From: Prevotella ihumii
GTDB taxonomy: Bacteria > Bacteroidota > Bacteroidia > Bacteroidales > Bacteroidaceae
Assembly (NCBI RefSeq): GCF_900155655.1
Contig: NZ_LT706987.1
Location: forward strand, 290,597-354,596
Length of the DNA: 64,000 bases
Direction of reading: 5' to 3'
Each line of letters begins with the position of its first letter. Position 1 is the first letter of the stretch. Positions 36,035 through 45,436 of this stretch are shown in pieces. Position numbers and translations under genes: made by a program. The notes under the pieces were generated by a model, which was given only the letters and a program-made list of their open reading frames with translations, was not told the origin of the DNA and made no database searches.

Positions 36035-37081
36035 ATGGAAATCCAGCAGACTGAGCGCTATGCTATCGACCTTTTGCGTTGTGTATTGATGGTGTTTATC
36101 GTCACCATTCACACCAATTTGGTTGTAGATTTGCATTTAGACAATACATCTTACGGACAGGCATACGCTTACCTATCAGAGCTTTTATGGTTGTCCAATT
36201 CGCTTTTCTTTACCATCTCTGGCTATCTTTATTTTAAAGGTTCTACCTTCAATCTTGATACTTATATCGACAAAACGAAGCGTAGAATACGCTCATTAGT
36301 GCTACCTTATTTTCTTTGGAATACCATCATTTGGGGACTATATAGCGTAGGAGCGTGCTTTGTTCCTTCACTTTCTAACGATATTATCAAGCCCATTGGT
36401 AGTGCAAATCTCGTAGATGTATTTCACGTTTATTTTGCTACTTATGGCGAAGGGTTGGCGTCAATGCCTATTAATGGGCCATTTTGGTTTCTTCGCAATC
36501 TTATTTTCTTGTCGCTTCTTACCCCTCTTTTCTATCTGTTGTTTAGAGGGCATCGGTTCACATTCCTTGTTCTTCCCCTTGTGTGCTTTATTCCTATGCC
36601 GTCTGCTCCATTAGCCTCTATTATCTTTTTTGGCTTGGGTTGCTATGTTGGGATTTGGTCTGTTGATGTTATGAAATTAACGTCTAAGGTTCGTTATGCC
36701 CTTGTGACCTATTTGTTTACTCTTGCTTTGCCTTATTTGTTCACTATTCCTGAGCAATATGCTATGCTATTGGGCTGCTTTAAACATTGTGCTGCTTTTG
36801 TTATTGCATTGTGGCTTGCAGAACATTATCTTGCAGCAAAGCGTTACATCCCTAATACTTTGTTCCACAAATCACTATTTTTTATCTTTGCTTTTCACGG
36901 CTTTGTAGCTCGTTTTCTTACCAAGTCTTCAGCGTTATTGATAACGAAATACCCCGAAATACCCCCAGCTTTGCTCCATTTTGTGAACGTCGTTTTAAGT
37001 ATTTTGGTTTGCATTTTACTTTATAAAACATTGCAGAAACTCTCGCCTAAACTCTGCAAAGTGCTTGGCTCACGTGCATAG
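36035..37081 (+). CDS. Acyltransferase-3 family membrane protein
   Basis: 348 residues from MEIQQTERYAIDLLR; an upstream ATG exists but lies before the predicted promoter. It is a polytopic inner-membrane protein with about ten hydrophobic segments. The family motif R-x10-H is visible at the N-terminus (LLRCVLMVFIVTIHTN), then FTISGYLYFKG and PINGPFWFLRNLIF. Family members O-acetylate or otherwise acylate cell-surface polysaccharides, lipid A parts or peptidoglycan; the acceptor is unknown here. It is convergent with a second member of the family 72 bp away. Confidence 0.88.
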   Translation: MEIQQTERYAIDLLRCVLMVFIVTIHTNLVVDLHLDNTSYGQAYAYLSELLWLSNSLFFTISGYLYFKGSTFNLDTYIDKTKRRIRSLVLPYFLWNTIIWGLYSVGACFVPSLSNDIIKPIGSANLVDVFHVYFATYGEGLASMPINGPFWFLRNLIFLSLLTPLFYLLFRGHRFTFLVLPLVCFIPMPSAPLASIIFFGLGCYVGIWSVDVMKLTSKVRYALVTYLFTLALPYLFTIPEQYAMLLGCFKHCAAFVIALWLAEHYLAAKRYIPNTLFHKSLFFIFAFHGFVARFLTKSSALLITKYPEIPPALLHFVNVVLSILVCILLYKTLQKLSPKLCKVLGSRA

Positions 37082-37153
37082 TGGAATGGGGTTCACATGT
37101 AGCGTGGAAAAAGAAATATGTAATACAGCGAAACTTATAAACCAACGTTTATT

Positions 37154-38194
37154 TCACGATTGTTGAAATTTTGGGGCAAAAAACCTCCTCCAAATAGCCT
37201 TTCTTATGCTATCAATGGGGTACGTGATGAGGCATATAGCAAGCACTAACCCCACAATATAAGCAATGGAGGTAATACCTGATGAAGCGAAAAAAATACG
37301 TTTTACCGTTGGGAAAAAGTAATATTGGTACATCAAATTATTATCGTGGAGCAAGTAGACAGCAAAAGACAAGCCCCCAAGTATATTGATAAACTTGCTT
37401 TGCACGCTAACTTTTACAAATGTAAGCAAGAATAAAACGCTAAGTGCAATGGTAAATGGAGATGCATAACTTATGAGTTGACAAGCTTTGTCCAATTGCT
37501 TGTTAAGTGTAAACATGGTTACTCCGCCTGCAACTAATGCTACCAATGCGCCTAAAATAATAAGTGTATGCTTTGTTGTCAGCTTGTTATAACATTCTGG
37601 ATAAAGCCGTAAATAGCGTGCCAATAGATAGATGCCAATAAAAGAAAGCGGCGAAGCACCATTGTCATAGAATGGTAGTTGAACTATCCAACCATAATAA
37701 AAACTAAGCAGATAAAAGCCTATCAGCGTATTGCGAAATGTTTTGCGGTCAACATTCTCAACAAAGATATTAAGAACAGGCGAAAGAAACATTAACACAA
37801 GATAAGCTGCTACAAACCAATAACCATCTAAAGCTACTAAATGAGCTGTGTAGCGAAAAGAAAAAATTACGGTAGGAATGCAAGCGAGCGTTACCCCGTA
37901 TGTTAAAATGAGATAGAAAAACACTTGAAACCAAAGGCTTGCTAATTTCTTGAACGAAAAAAGGATGCCATACCAACCTGATATAAGAACAAAGATGTTG
38001 ACACAACAGCAAGTGAAAGTTTTTACCAATGCATAGCTATATATCTGCCAGTCTGAGAACAACGTTACATCAGTAGCCTCTGAAGCCAAAGACAAAAAGT
38101 CGCAATGGTAAACCACCACCATAAGGGCAGCAATAAATCGCAATAACTCAAGGTTAGAATTGCGCATTAGTAGTTTGTCCTTTGTGGTCTGCAT
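37154..38194 (-). CDS. Second acyltransferase-3 family membrane protein
   Basis: 346 residues, polytopic. The motif R-x10-H is present in LLRFIAALMVVVYHCDF. Other landmarks are NIFVLISGWYGI, YWFVAAYLVLMFLSPVLN and LSFAVYLLHDN. The start ATG overlaps the stop of the MlaF-type ATPase (TAATG), so it is translationally coupled to the lipid transporter. That would fit an acylation step linked to envelope lipid traffic, but this is only context. An alternative start is the Met nine codons inside (MRNSNLELLR). Confidence 0.88.
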   Translation of the reverse strand: MQTTKDKLLMRNSNLELLRFIAALMVVVYHCDFLSLASEATDVTLFSDWQIYSYALVKTFTCCCVNIFVLISGWYGILFSFKKLASLWFQVFFYLILTYGVTLACIPTVIFSFRYTAHLVALDGYWFVAAYLVLMFLSPVLNIFVENVDRKTFRNTLIGFYLLSFYYGWIVQLPFYDNGASPLSFIGIYLLARYLRLYPECYNKLTTKHTLIILGALVALVAGGVTMFTLNKQLDKACQLISYASPFTIALSVLFLLTFVKVSVQSKFINILGGLSFAVYLLHDNNLMYQYYFFPTVKRIFFASSGITSIAYIVGLVLAICLITYPIDSIRKAIWRRFFAPKFQQS

Positions 38195-38967
38195 TATGCT
38201 TTCCTTTCCTCTTCCAATTCCACTTCTTTCACCTTTTTAAACAAGTCTGAAGCAAAGACAAGGTCGTTTAGCTTTTTGTTCTTTGCAGAAATTACCGTAT
38301 CTTTCGTACCTTGCCATTCCTTCTTACCATCAGCAATAAAGATGATATTTTCACCTATGCCCATCACCGAGTTCATATCGTGGGTATTGATGATGGTTGT
38401 CATATTGTATTCGCGTGTAATTTCTGTTATCAGTTGGTCTATCACTAACGATGTTTTAGGGTCAAGACCAGAGTTTGGTTCGTCGCAAAACAAGTACTTA
38501 GGGTTCATCACTATGGCTCTTGCTATTGCCACTCGCTTCTGCATACCACCTGATATTTCACCAGGGAACTTTGCTTCTGCGCTCGTAAGATTTACACGGT
38601 CAAGACATTTTTGTGCCTGTTTGTCGCGCTCTTTGGCTGTCATATCCGAGAACATATCTAACGGAAAACGCACATTCTCAAATACTGTTTGCGAGTCGAA
38701 CAATGCAGATCCTTGGAATATCATACCCATTTCACGGCGCATCAAGATTTTCTCACGCTTGGTCATTGTTACAATGTTGCGACCATCGTACAGCACTTCG
38801 CCCTTTGTAGGGTCAAGCAGTCCCACGAGGTTTTGCATCAATACCGTCTTTCCCGCACCACTCTGTCCGATGATAAGATTGGTTTTTCCGTCCTCAAACA
38901 CCGTGTTGATGTCGTGAAGCACTTCCTTTTCGCCAAACGATTTATAGAGATGTTTTATTTCAATCAT
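38194..38967 (-). CDS. ABC transporter ATPase, MlaF type (phospholipid trafficking)
   Basis: 257 residues. Walker A is IGQSGAGKTVLMQ (about 33-45), the signature is EISGGMQKRVAIARA (about 137) and Walker B YLFCDEPNSGLDP (about 160). The SGGMQKR form and DEPNSGLDP are typical of the MlaF/Ttg2A group, which powers retrograde lipid transport between the membranes. It is 8 bp after the MlaE-type permease gene. No MCE (MlaD) gene follows, which is unusual: the next gene is an acyltransferase. Confidence 0.92.
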   Translation of the reverse strand: MIEIKHLYKSFGEKEVLHDINTVFEDGKTNLIIGQSGAGKTVLMQNLVGLLDPTKGEVLYDGRNIVTMTKREKILMRREMGMIFQGSALFDSQTVFENVRFPLDMFSDMTAKERDKQAQKCLDRVNLTSAEAKFPGEISGGMQKRVAIARAIVMNPKYLFCDEPNSGLDPKTSLVIDQLITEITREYNMTTIINTHDMNSVMGIGENIIFIADGKKEWQGTKDTVISAKNKKLNDLVFASDLFKKVKEVELEEERKA

Positions 38968-38975
38968 AATGTTTT

Positions 38976-39722
38976 TTAGCTGAGAAGTTGGGTTAAGAAC
39001 ACGTCACTGAAAAGGATTAGCACGCTGGAACTTACCACTGCATCGGTAGAAGCCTTACCAACGTTTACCGAACCTCCTTTTACAGTGTAGCCAAAGTAAG
39101 ATGCCACGCTCGAAATGATGAACGCAAAGAACAAACTCTTCAATATGCTCATGTACATAAACCACGGATTGAACGAGTGCTGAATACCTGCTGTAAGGTC
39201 GGTAGGTGTAATAATGTGGGCAAAATATGCAGTGGCGTAAGCTCCTACCATACCCATTGCAGCTGAGAAAATAACGAGGAAGGGCATAATGGTTATCAGT
39301 CCTGCAATCTTGGGCAAGATAAGATAGCTGGCTGAGTTGATACCCATAATTTCTAAAGCATCAATTTGTTGGGTTACACGCATTGTTCCCAACTCGGAAG
39401 CAATGTTCGAACCCACCTTTCCCGACAAGATGAGACACATAATGCTGGACGAAAACTCGAGCAGCATAATCTCTCTTGTTACGTATCCCGACACCCAATG
39501 TGGCATCCAAGGGCTTTGCACGTTAAGTTTTATCTGAATACAAATCACTGCTCCGATGAAGAACGATATGAGCAAGACAATGCCAATAGAGTCGACACCC
39601 AACTGCGACATCTCTGTTACATAGCGTTTTAGAAACATTCTGAAACGTTCAGGACGGCTAAAGGTTCGACCCATAAGAAGCAAATACTTGCCAAAAGCTG
39701 TGAGCCATTTTGTTATAAGCAT
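38976..39722 (-). CDS. ABC transporter permease, MlaE family
   Basis: 248 residues from MLITKWLTAFGKYLLLMGRTF; a 27-nt longer frame overlaps the predicted promoter and is less likely. It is an inner-membrane permease with five or six hydrophobic segments. The MlaE hallmarks are VDSIGIVLLISFFIGAVI, LEFSSSIMCLILSGKVGSNIASELGTMRVTQQIDALEIMGI, and GGSVNVGKASTDAVVSSS at the end. It pairs with the ATPase gene 8 bp downstream. Confidence 0.93.
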   Translation of the reverse strand: MLITKWLTAFGKYLLLMGRTFSRPERFRMFLKRYVTEMSQLGVDSIGIVLLISFFIGAVICIQIKLNVQSPWMPHWVSGYVTREIMLLEFSSSIMCLILSGKVGSNIASELGTMRVTQQIDALEIMGINSASYLILPKIAGLITIMPFLVIFSAAMGMVGAYATAYFAHIITPTDLTAGIQHSFNPWFMYMSILKSLFFAFIISSVASYFGYTVKGGSVNVGKASTDAVVSSSVLILFSDVFLTQLLS

Positions 39723-39746
39723 AATTGTTGTTTGTGAATACGAGTA

Positions 39747-39754
39747 CAAAAGTA
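39747..39754 (-). promoter_or_regulatory. Promoter (-7 element) of the mlaEF operon
   Basis: On the minus strand TACTTTTG fits TAnnTTTG, about 25 bp before the ATG at 39722. Confidence 0.6.
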
Positions 39755-39828
39755 ATTAAAATCAAATAAAATACTGCAATATATTCAAGAGTTTTAGCAT
39801 ATAACAAGGTTATTAGCGTTTATTTTAC

Positions 39829-39836
39829 TACTTTTG
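39829..39836 (+). promoter_or_regulatory. Promoter (-7 element) of lptB
   Basis: TACTTTTG fits TAnnTTTG. The predicted RNA start near 39843 gives a leader of about 270 nt that contains the tandem repeats at 39894-40052. Confidence 0.5.
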
Positions 39837-39893
39837 CATCGGAAACTAAAGGTATGCTATGCTTTCTGTTTGGGCGGATAGGTTAAAAGTTTG

Positions 39894-40052
39894 GTCGGAC
39901 AAGTCGGACGAGTCGGACGAGTCTGACAAAACTAAAGGACGGGTCTGACAAAACTAAAGGGCTGGTCTGACAAAACTAAAGGACGAGTCTGACAAAACTA
40001 AAGGACGAGTCTGATAAAACTAAAGGGTTGGTCTGACAAAGCTAAAGAAAGA
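39894..40052 (+). repeat. 9-bp and 22-bp tandem repeats in the lptB leader
   Basis: Three 9-bp units GTCGGAC(A/G)A (39894-39920) run directly into six 22-bp units of the form GTCTGACAAAACTAAAGG+(ACGA) at 39921, 39943, 39965, 39987, 40009 and 40031. Units 3 and 4 are identical; the others differ at few positions. Confidence 0.93.
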
Positions 40053-40111
40053 AGCTTACTGCTTAAAGAGAGCGCAAAGCATAGTATTTCTTAAAACAAA
40101 ACGCAACAAAA

Positions 40112-40954
40112 ATGGCTGAAACAGATAATATTATAGTACGTCCAGAGGAAGAAAAAAGCAGCCTTCTGCGCACCGAAGGATTGGTAAAGCGATATGGCAA
40201 ACGCACCGTGGCTAATGGTGTGAGCATCAATGTGCGACAAGGCGAAATCGTTGGACTATTAGGTCCGAATGGTGCAGGTAAAACCACATCGTTCTATATG
40301 ACCACAGGGCTTGTTATCCCAAACGAAGGTCACGTTTATATAGACGATGAGGAGATAACCAATTACCCCGTGTACAAGCGTGCCAAAGCTGGCATTGGCT
40401 ATCTTCCACAGGAAGCAAGCGTGTTCCGCAAAATGAGTGTGGAAGACAATATTATGAGCGTACTCGAAATGACAAAACTCACTAAGGAGCAGCGACTTGA
40501 AAAGATGGAAGGCCTCATTCGAGAGTTTAGATTGGAAAAGGTACGCAAGAACCTTGGCGACCGCCTGTCGGGAGGTGAGCGACGTCGTTGCGAGATAGCG
40601 CGTTGTTTGGCTATCGACCCCAAATTTATTATGCTTGATGAGCCTTTTGCAGGTGTCGACCCTATTGCTGTGGAAGATATTCAGCACATTGTGTGGCGTT
40701 TGAAGTTCCGCAACATTGGTATTCTCATCACCGACCATAATGTACACGAAACTCTCAACATTACCGACCGTGCCTACCTGCTCTTTGAAGGGCGCATACT
40801 TTTTAAGGGTACGCCTGAAGAATTGGCACAAAACAAGGTGGTAAAAGAGAAGTATCTCGGTACCGACTTTGTGCTTCAGAAGAAAGACTTCCAATTGTTG
40901 GATGAGCGCAAACGTGCCAAGGAAGCAGAAGCAGAGCAAGAAATGCAACTTTAA
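40112..40954 (+). CDS. lptB: LPS export ABC transporter ATPase LptB
   Basis: 280 residues, somewhat longer than E. coli LptB because of an extra N-terminus (about 20 residues) and a charged C-terminal tail ([17 protein letters not shown]). It powers extraction of LPS from the inner membrane with LptFG. Landmarks are Walker [35 protein letters not shown] (the LptB Q-loop region), signature [16 protein letters not shown], and Walker [20 protein letters not shown]. It stands alone here, with its own promoter and terminator; no lptF/G is adjacent. Confidence 0.95.
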   Translation: MAETDNIIVRPEEEKSSLLRTEGLVKRYGKRTVANGVSINVRQGEIVGLLGPNGAGKTTSFYMTTGLVIPNEGHVYIDDEEITNYPVYKRAKAGIGYLPQEASVFRKMSVEDNIMSVLEMTKLTKEQRLEKMEGLIREFRLEKVRKNLGDRLSGGERRRCEIARCLAIDPKFIMLDEPFAGVDPIAVEDIQHIVWRLKFRNIGILITDHNVHETLNITDRAYLLFEGRILFKGTPEELAQNKVVKEKYLGTDFVLQKKDFQLLDERKRAKEAEAEQEMQL

Positions 40955-41038
40955 AATAAGGTAGGGTATAGCGTTTTGATGGCTTTCGTAAATCATTGAA
41001 CCATAGAAGAATAAATAGAATATAATTTGAATACGACA

Positions 41039-41076
41039 AGAGCGTGCATCACAAAAAGGGTGCACGCTCTTTTTGG
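41039..41076 (+). terminator. Terminator of lptB
   Basis: AGAGCGTGCA (41039-41048) and TGCACGCTCT (41061-41070) form a perfect 10-bp stem followed by TTTTGG. Confidence 0.88.
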
Positions 41077-41125
41077 TTTCTTCATATTTTAACAATAATT
41101 CCAATATTATTTGATATTAAAATAT

Positions 41126-41133
41126 TATCTTTG
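41126..41133 (+). promoter_or_regulatory. Promoter (-7 element) of the lactate permease gene
   Basis: TATCTTTG fits TAnnTTTG, 60 bp before the ATG at 41193. Confidence 0.55.
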
Positions 41134-41192
41134 GCAATAGTTTAGTTAAAAATAGGATAAAATAATAATAATAAATAGATTTCTTAAAAAAT

Positions 41193-42740
41193 ATGGCAAT
41201 ATTAATATCAATTATTCCCATCGTCTTACTATTTGTATTGATGTTAGGATTTAAAATGGCAGGACATAAGAGTGCCTTTCTTACGCTTGTTGTTACCATA
41301 GTTTTAGCTTTGTTCGTAGCTCCCCAAATGGGCTTTACACCTAATGATTTTACCTCCGTTGGAGTGGGGTGGGCTGTGGTAGAAGGTGTGCTAAAAGCAG
41401 TTTTCCCTATTCTTATCATCATCTTGATGGCGATTTTTAGCTACAATGTGTTAGTAGAAAGCAAAGAAATAGAGGTGATAAAAAATCAGTTTACCTCCTT
41501 TTCCGATGATGATGGCATCACCGTTCTTATGCTTGTATGGGGCTTTGGTGGACTTTTAGAGGGTATGGCAGGCTTCGGAACAGCTGTAGCCATTCCTGCT
41601 GCTATCCTCATTTCGTTAGGTTATAAGCCTGTGTTCTCTGCCCTTGTTTCGCTCATTGCCAACACTGTGCCTACGGGCTTTGGTGCTGTGGGTGTGCCTA
41701 TCATTACGTTGTGCAACGAGGTTGCGCCTACTGGGGCAGCCACACCCGAACTAATCCACACCGTAGCTGGCAATTGCGTCTTGCAGCTATCACCCTTGTT
41801 CATCATTTTGCCTTTCATTATTCTCACATTGACCAATCACGACAAGAAAGCCATTCTACGCAATGCACTGTTGTCGTTATGGGTAGGCGGTATATCGCTT
41901 GCAGCCCAATATGCGGTGGCTGTATTTTGGGGAGCAGAAACGCCAGCCATTATCGGAAGTATAGCTGCCATCGTGGCTATTTTGGCTTATAGCAAACTCT
42001 TTGCACCTAAGAAGAATACGGACAATATGAAGCGATACACCGCTGCCGAAACCTTCCGTGCGTGGAGTGTTTACCTCTTCATTTTGCTCTTTATTCTCGT
42101 ATCTGGTCCGTTGTGTCCACCTGTCAATAGCTTCCTCAAGTCGCATCTTGTCAGTCACGTGGCTTTACCTATCTATGCTGATGGACACACGTTCAATTTT
42201 GGTTGGATAGGCAATGCGGGATTGATGTTGCTTTTGGGGACAACCATTGGTGGACTAATTCAAGGTTTAAGCCTCCGTCAGCTTGTTGTTATTCTTGCCC
42301 GTACAGCGGTAAATCTGAAGAAAACAGTCATTACTATCATTAGTCTTGTATCGTTGGCATCGGTAATGAACTATGCAGGAATGATACTTGTCATTGCTTC
42401 GGCATTGGCTTTCATCACGGGGCAACTTTACCCACTTTTTGCGCCACTCATTGGTGCGATAGGCACATTCGTTACGGGTAGCGATACATCGTCTAATATC
42501 TTGTTTGCTAAGCTTCAAGCCAATGTGGCGCACCAACTGAACTATAGCGACCCCAACTGGCTTGTGGCTTCTAATACCACAGGTGCTACGGGCGGCAAAA
42601 TGATTTCGCCACAGAGTATAGCCATTGCCACAGCGGCTTGCAATATGCAGGGCAGAGATGGCGAAATACTTCGTGCAGCCTTGCCTTACGCTGTAGGTTA
42701 TATCCTCATCGGTGGACTTATGGTGCTGTTGGCTGTGTAA
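41193..42740 (+). CDS. L-lactate permease (LctP family)
   Basis: 515 residues, an inner-membrane proton symporter family with about 12 hydrophobic segments. Landmarks are WGFGGLLEGMAGFGTAVAIP (about 115), SLIANTVPTGFGAVGVPI, and near the end GTFVTGSDTSSNILFAKLQ and NTTGATGGKMISPQSIAIA. It would import or export lactate or glycolate with protons. It is monocistronic and convergent with rel. No lactate dehydrogenase (lutABC/lctD) gene is adjacent. Confidence 0.93.
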   Translation: MAILISIIPIVLLFVLMLGFKMAGHKSAFLTLVVTIVLALFVAPQMGFTPNDFTSVGVGWAVVEGVLKAVFPILIIILMAIFSYNVLVESKEIEVIKNQFTSFSDDDGITVLMLVWGFGGLLEGMAGFGTAVAIPAAILISLGYKPVFSALVSLIANTVPTGFGAVGVPIITLCNEVAPTGAATPELIHTVAGNCVLQLSPLFIILPFIILTLTNHDKKAILRNALLSLWVGGISLAAQYAVAVFWGAETPAIIGSIAAIVAILAYSKLFAPKKNTDNMKRYTAAETFRAWSVYLFILLFILVSGPLCPPVNSFLKSHLVSHVALPIYADGHTFNFGWIGNAGLMLLLGTTIGGLIQGLSLRQLVVILARTAVNLKKTVITIISLVSLASVMNYAGMILVIASALAFITGQLYPLFAPLIGAIGTFVTGSDTSSNILFAKLQANVAHQLNYSDPNWLVASNTTGATGGKMISPQSIAIATAACNMQGRDGEILRAALPYAVGYILIGGLMVLLAV

Positions 42741-42906
42741 GCAGTCTAAAAAGCGTGCAACCTATTTTTGCGTGTAATATACTTGTTAGGTTCTTCGCTG
42801 AGTTTGGTGAATGTTTCGGTTTTATCACATAGATGGGCTAAATGTTAAATCCCATTTCTCACGATATGTTTTTGGCATACTGTTTGCCGTGTTATGGAAA
42901 CAAAAA

Positions 42907-42940
42907 AAGCGAGCAAATAGTTGGCTCTATTTGCTCGCTT
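42907..42940. terminator. Bidirectional terminator between lactate permease and rel
   Basis: AAGCGAGCAAATAG (42907-42920) and CTATTTGCTCGCTT (42927-42940) form a perfect 14-bp stem with a 6-nt loop. On the minus strand the tail is TTTTTG, so it mainly serves rel. Confidence 0.9.
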
Positions 42941-42961
42941 GTATGGTGGAGGTAGTCTGTT

Positions 42962-45265
42962 TTATATTATTTCTTGCACACTTTGTACACCCTCTATCTG
43001 TTTTAGGCTGTTCATTATCATACTCACATCTTCTCTGTCGTGTACGCCTATTTCTATTCTTCCCTCGCAGATACCATTATTGCTCGATAGTGCAACCTTG
43101 TGAATATTGATACCCAATTGGTCGGAAATAACGTTTGCCACATCACGCAACATACCTTGGCGGTCGATGCTTCGAATGGCGATGGTGGCATCAAAGAACA
43201 ATGTTTTGTGCATATCCCATTTGGCATCTACAATACGTGGACCGAAGCTGGCTTTCAGACGAGTAGCAACAGGGCACGCACGCTTGTGTATCTCTATGTG
43301 ACCATTGTTGTCGATGTAGCCTAATGCGTCATCACCTGGGATAGGGTGGCAGCAGTGAGGAATGATGTATCGTGATATGTTGTCCTCGTTGATGTAGATA
43401 GGTTTCTTCTTGTTGAAGTCTTTGCCCACAACTATCAGTCCGCCTTCCACTTTAAGTCCTTTGGAGGTAGGTGTTGTTTGCGCTTCTTCGTTGGTTTTGG
43501 TCTTGAGGAAAGGCACGTACTTGCGCCAACTTGAGGTGTTGGTTTCTTTCTTTTGCTTGTTCTTACCTGTCAATTCGTCAAGGTCGGGTTCGCCCAAAAT
43601 AATGCTTTTGTTGCCAATAGCCACAAACAATTCGCTGTGTTTGTTGGTGTTGTGTAGGTCGCAAAGTTTGTCAAGCACCGAGGTGGTCATCTCAAAGTTG
43701 TGCGCTATGAGCCATTTCTTCAACATCTCTTCACCACTCTTTTGCACTTCACGATTTTCGCGGCGTAGTATGGCAAGCACTTTGCCCTTTGCCTTGGCTG
43801 TAGAAACAAAGTTTATCCACGTAGGTTCTACACGTTGTGCCTTAGAAGTGAGGATTTCCACTTGGTCGCCGCTTTGCAGTTTGTAGCTTAGCGGTACAAG
43901 TTTGTGGTTCACCTTTGCACCTATGCAGTGGCTACCTAAGAAGGTGTGAATTTGGAAAGCAAAGTCTAAGGCTGTACACCCTGCAGGCATCATTTTTATT
44001 TCGCCCTTTGGTGTAAAGATAAATATCTCTGATGCAAACAGGTTAAGCTTAATGGCATCGAGGAAATCCATAGCATCGGGCTGTGGGTCGTCGAGTATTT
44101 CTTTGATGGTTTGTAACCAGTCGTTCAGTTCGTCTTCTTCCTCTGTTACCTCTTCGCCCTCTTTGTATTTCCAATGAGCTGCAAATCCTTGCTCGGCTAT
44201 TTCGTCCATACGGCGTGAACGGATTTGTATTTCAATCCACTGACCCAATTTCGACATCATTGTAACGTGCAAAGCTTGGTAGCCATTGGCTTTGGGGTGG
44301 TTCACCCAATCGCGAAGTCGGTCGGGGTGACTCTTATACAACTTGTTGATAGCAACATAGATTTGGAAGCACTCGTTGGCTTCTTCCTCCTTGCTCTTTG
44401 GGTCGTAGATAATTCTTACGGCAAGTATATCGTAGATTTCTTCGAAAGGTACGTGCTTGTTTTGCATCTTATTCCAAATAGAATAAGGGCTCTTTATGCG
44501 GGCTTTGATTTCATATTTTAAGCCCATTTTGTCGAGTGCTTCACGTATAGGAGCTGTGAATGATTCGAAAAGGAAGTCGCGTTTTTCTTGGGTTGAGGCT
44601 ATCTTGTTTTCGATAGCTTTATATGCGTCAGGGTGTTCGTATCGGAAGCTAAGGTCTTCAAGTTCGGTCTTTATCTTGTTCAAACCCAATCGATTGGCCA
44701 ATGGAGCATAGATGTAAAGTGTTTCTCCTGCTATCTTATATTGCTTGTTGGCAGGCTGCGAAGCAAGTGTACGCATATTGTGGAGGCGGTCGCATATCTT
44801 GATAAGGATTACACGAATGTCGTCGCTCATCGTGAGAAGTAGCTTTTTGAAGTTCTCAGCTTGTGCTGAGGCCTTGTCACCAAAGATACCTCCTGAGATT
44901 TTGGTCAATCCATCAACTATCATTGCTATCTTTGCGCCAAAGATATTTGCAATGTCTTCTACCGTATAATCGGTGTCTTCCACCACATCGTGCAATAGGG
45001 CAGCGCAAATACTTGTAGACCCTAAGCCTATTTCTTCGCAGGCTATTTGTGCTACAGATATAGGGTGAAGGATATAAGGCTCGCCCGATAAGCGGCGCAC
45101 ACCTTTATGTGCTTGCTTTGAAAAGTGATAGGCTTTTGTTATAATATCCACCTTTTTGCGGTGTGGCGATGCCAAATAGGTCTGTAAAAGGTGCTGGAAG
45201 GCTTCCTCTATGACTTGGTCTTCCTTTACCTCGTCTATGCTATTGTTTTTAATATCTTTCTCCAT
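42962..45265 (-). CDS. Bifunctional (p)ppGpp synthetase/hydrolase, Rel/SpoT type
   Basis: 767 residues. It controls the stringent response by making and degrading (p)ppGpp. Order: HD hydrolase domain with HDVVEDTDYTVEDI and CDRLHNMRTLASQP (intact, so hydrolase-competent); synthetase domain (KARIKSPYSIWNKMQNK, DILAVRIIYD, PKANGYQALHVTM); TGS domain (EIFIFTPKGEIKMMPAGCTALDFAFQIH); helical and zinc-finger-like parts (HCCHPIPGDDALGYI); and a C-terminal ACT domain (DRQGMLRDVANVISDQLGIN). It lies downstream of a DUF5683-type gene and parBA. Confidence 0.95.
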   Translation of the reverse strand: MEKDIKNNSIDEVKEDQVIEEAFQHLLQTYLASPHRKKVDIITKAYHFSKQAHKGVRRLSGEPYILHPISVAQIACEEIGLGSTSICAALLHDVVEDTDYTVEDIANIFGAKIAMIVDGLTKISGGIFGDKASAQAENFKKLLLTMSDDIRVILIKICDRLHNMRTLASQPANKQYKIAGETLYIYAPLANRLGLNKIKTELEDLSFRYEHPDAYKAIENKIASTQEKRDFLFESFTAPIREALDKMGLKYEIKARIKSPYSIWNKMQNKHVPFEEIYDILAVRIIYDPKSKEEEANECFQIYVAINKLYKSHPDRLRDWVNHPKANGYQALHVTMMSKLGQWIEIQIRSRRMDEIAEQGFAAHWKYKEGEEVTEEEDELNDWLQTIKEILDDPQPDAMDFLDAIKLNLFASEIFIFTPKGEIKMMPAGCTALDFAFQIHTFLGSHCIGAKVNHKLVPLSYKLQSGDQVEILTSKAQRVEPTWINFVSTAKAKGKVLAILRRENREVQKSGEEMLKKWLIAHNFEMTTSVLDKLCDLHNTNKHSELFVAIGNKSIILGEPDLDELTGKNKQKKETNTSSWRKYVPFLKTKTNEEAQTTPTSKGLKVEGGLIVVGKDFNKKKPIYINEDNISRYIIPHCCHPIPGDDALGYIDNNGHIEIHKRACPVATRLKASFGPRIVDAKWDMHKTLFFDATIAIRSIDRQGMLRDVANVISDQLGINIHKVALSSNNGICEGRIEIGVHDREDVSMIMNSLKQIEGVQSVQEII

Positions 45266-45436
45266 AAGCGTGCCTCCATTCTATATAGTTAATGTAAAAA
45301 ATGTTGTTTGGGTGTTGATAGCTTCATTAATAGACCTCAATAGTTTTTCCTTTATATTTTTATCGTTTGTTCTTTTTGGTTTTATTGTTTGTGTTTCTTT
45401 GTTTTATCGTTTATGCTTTCTTGTTTAAGGAATGGA

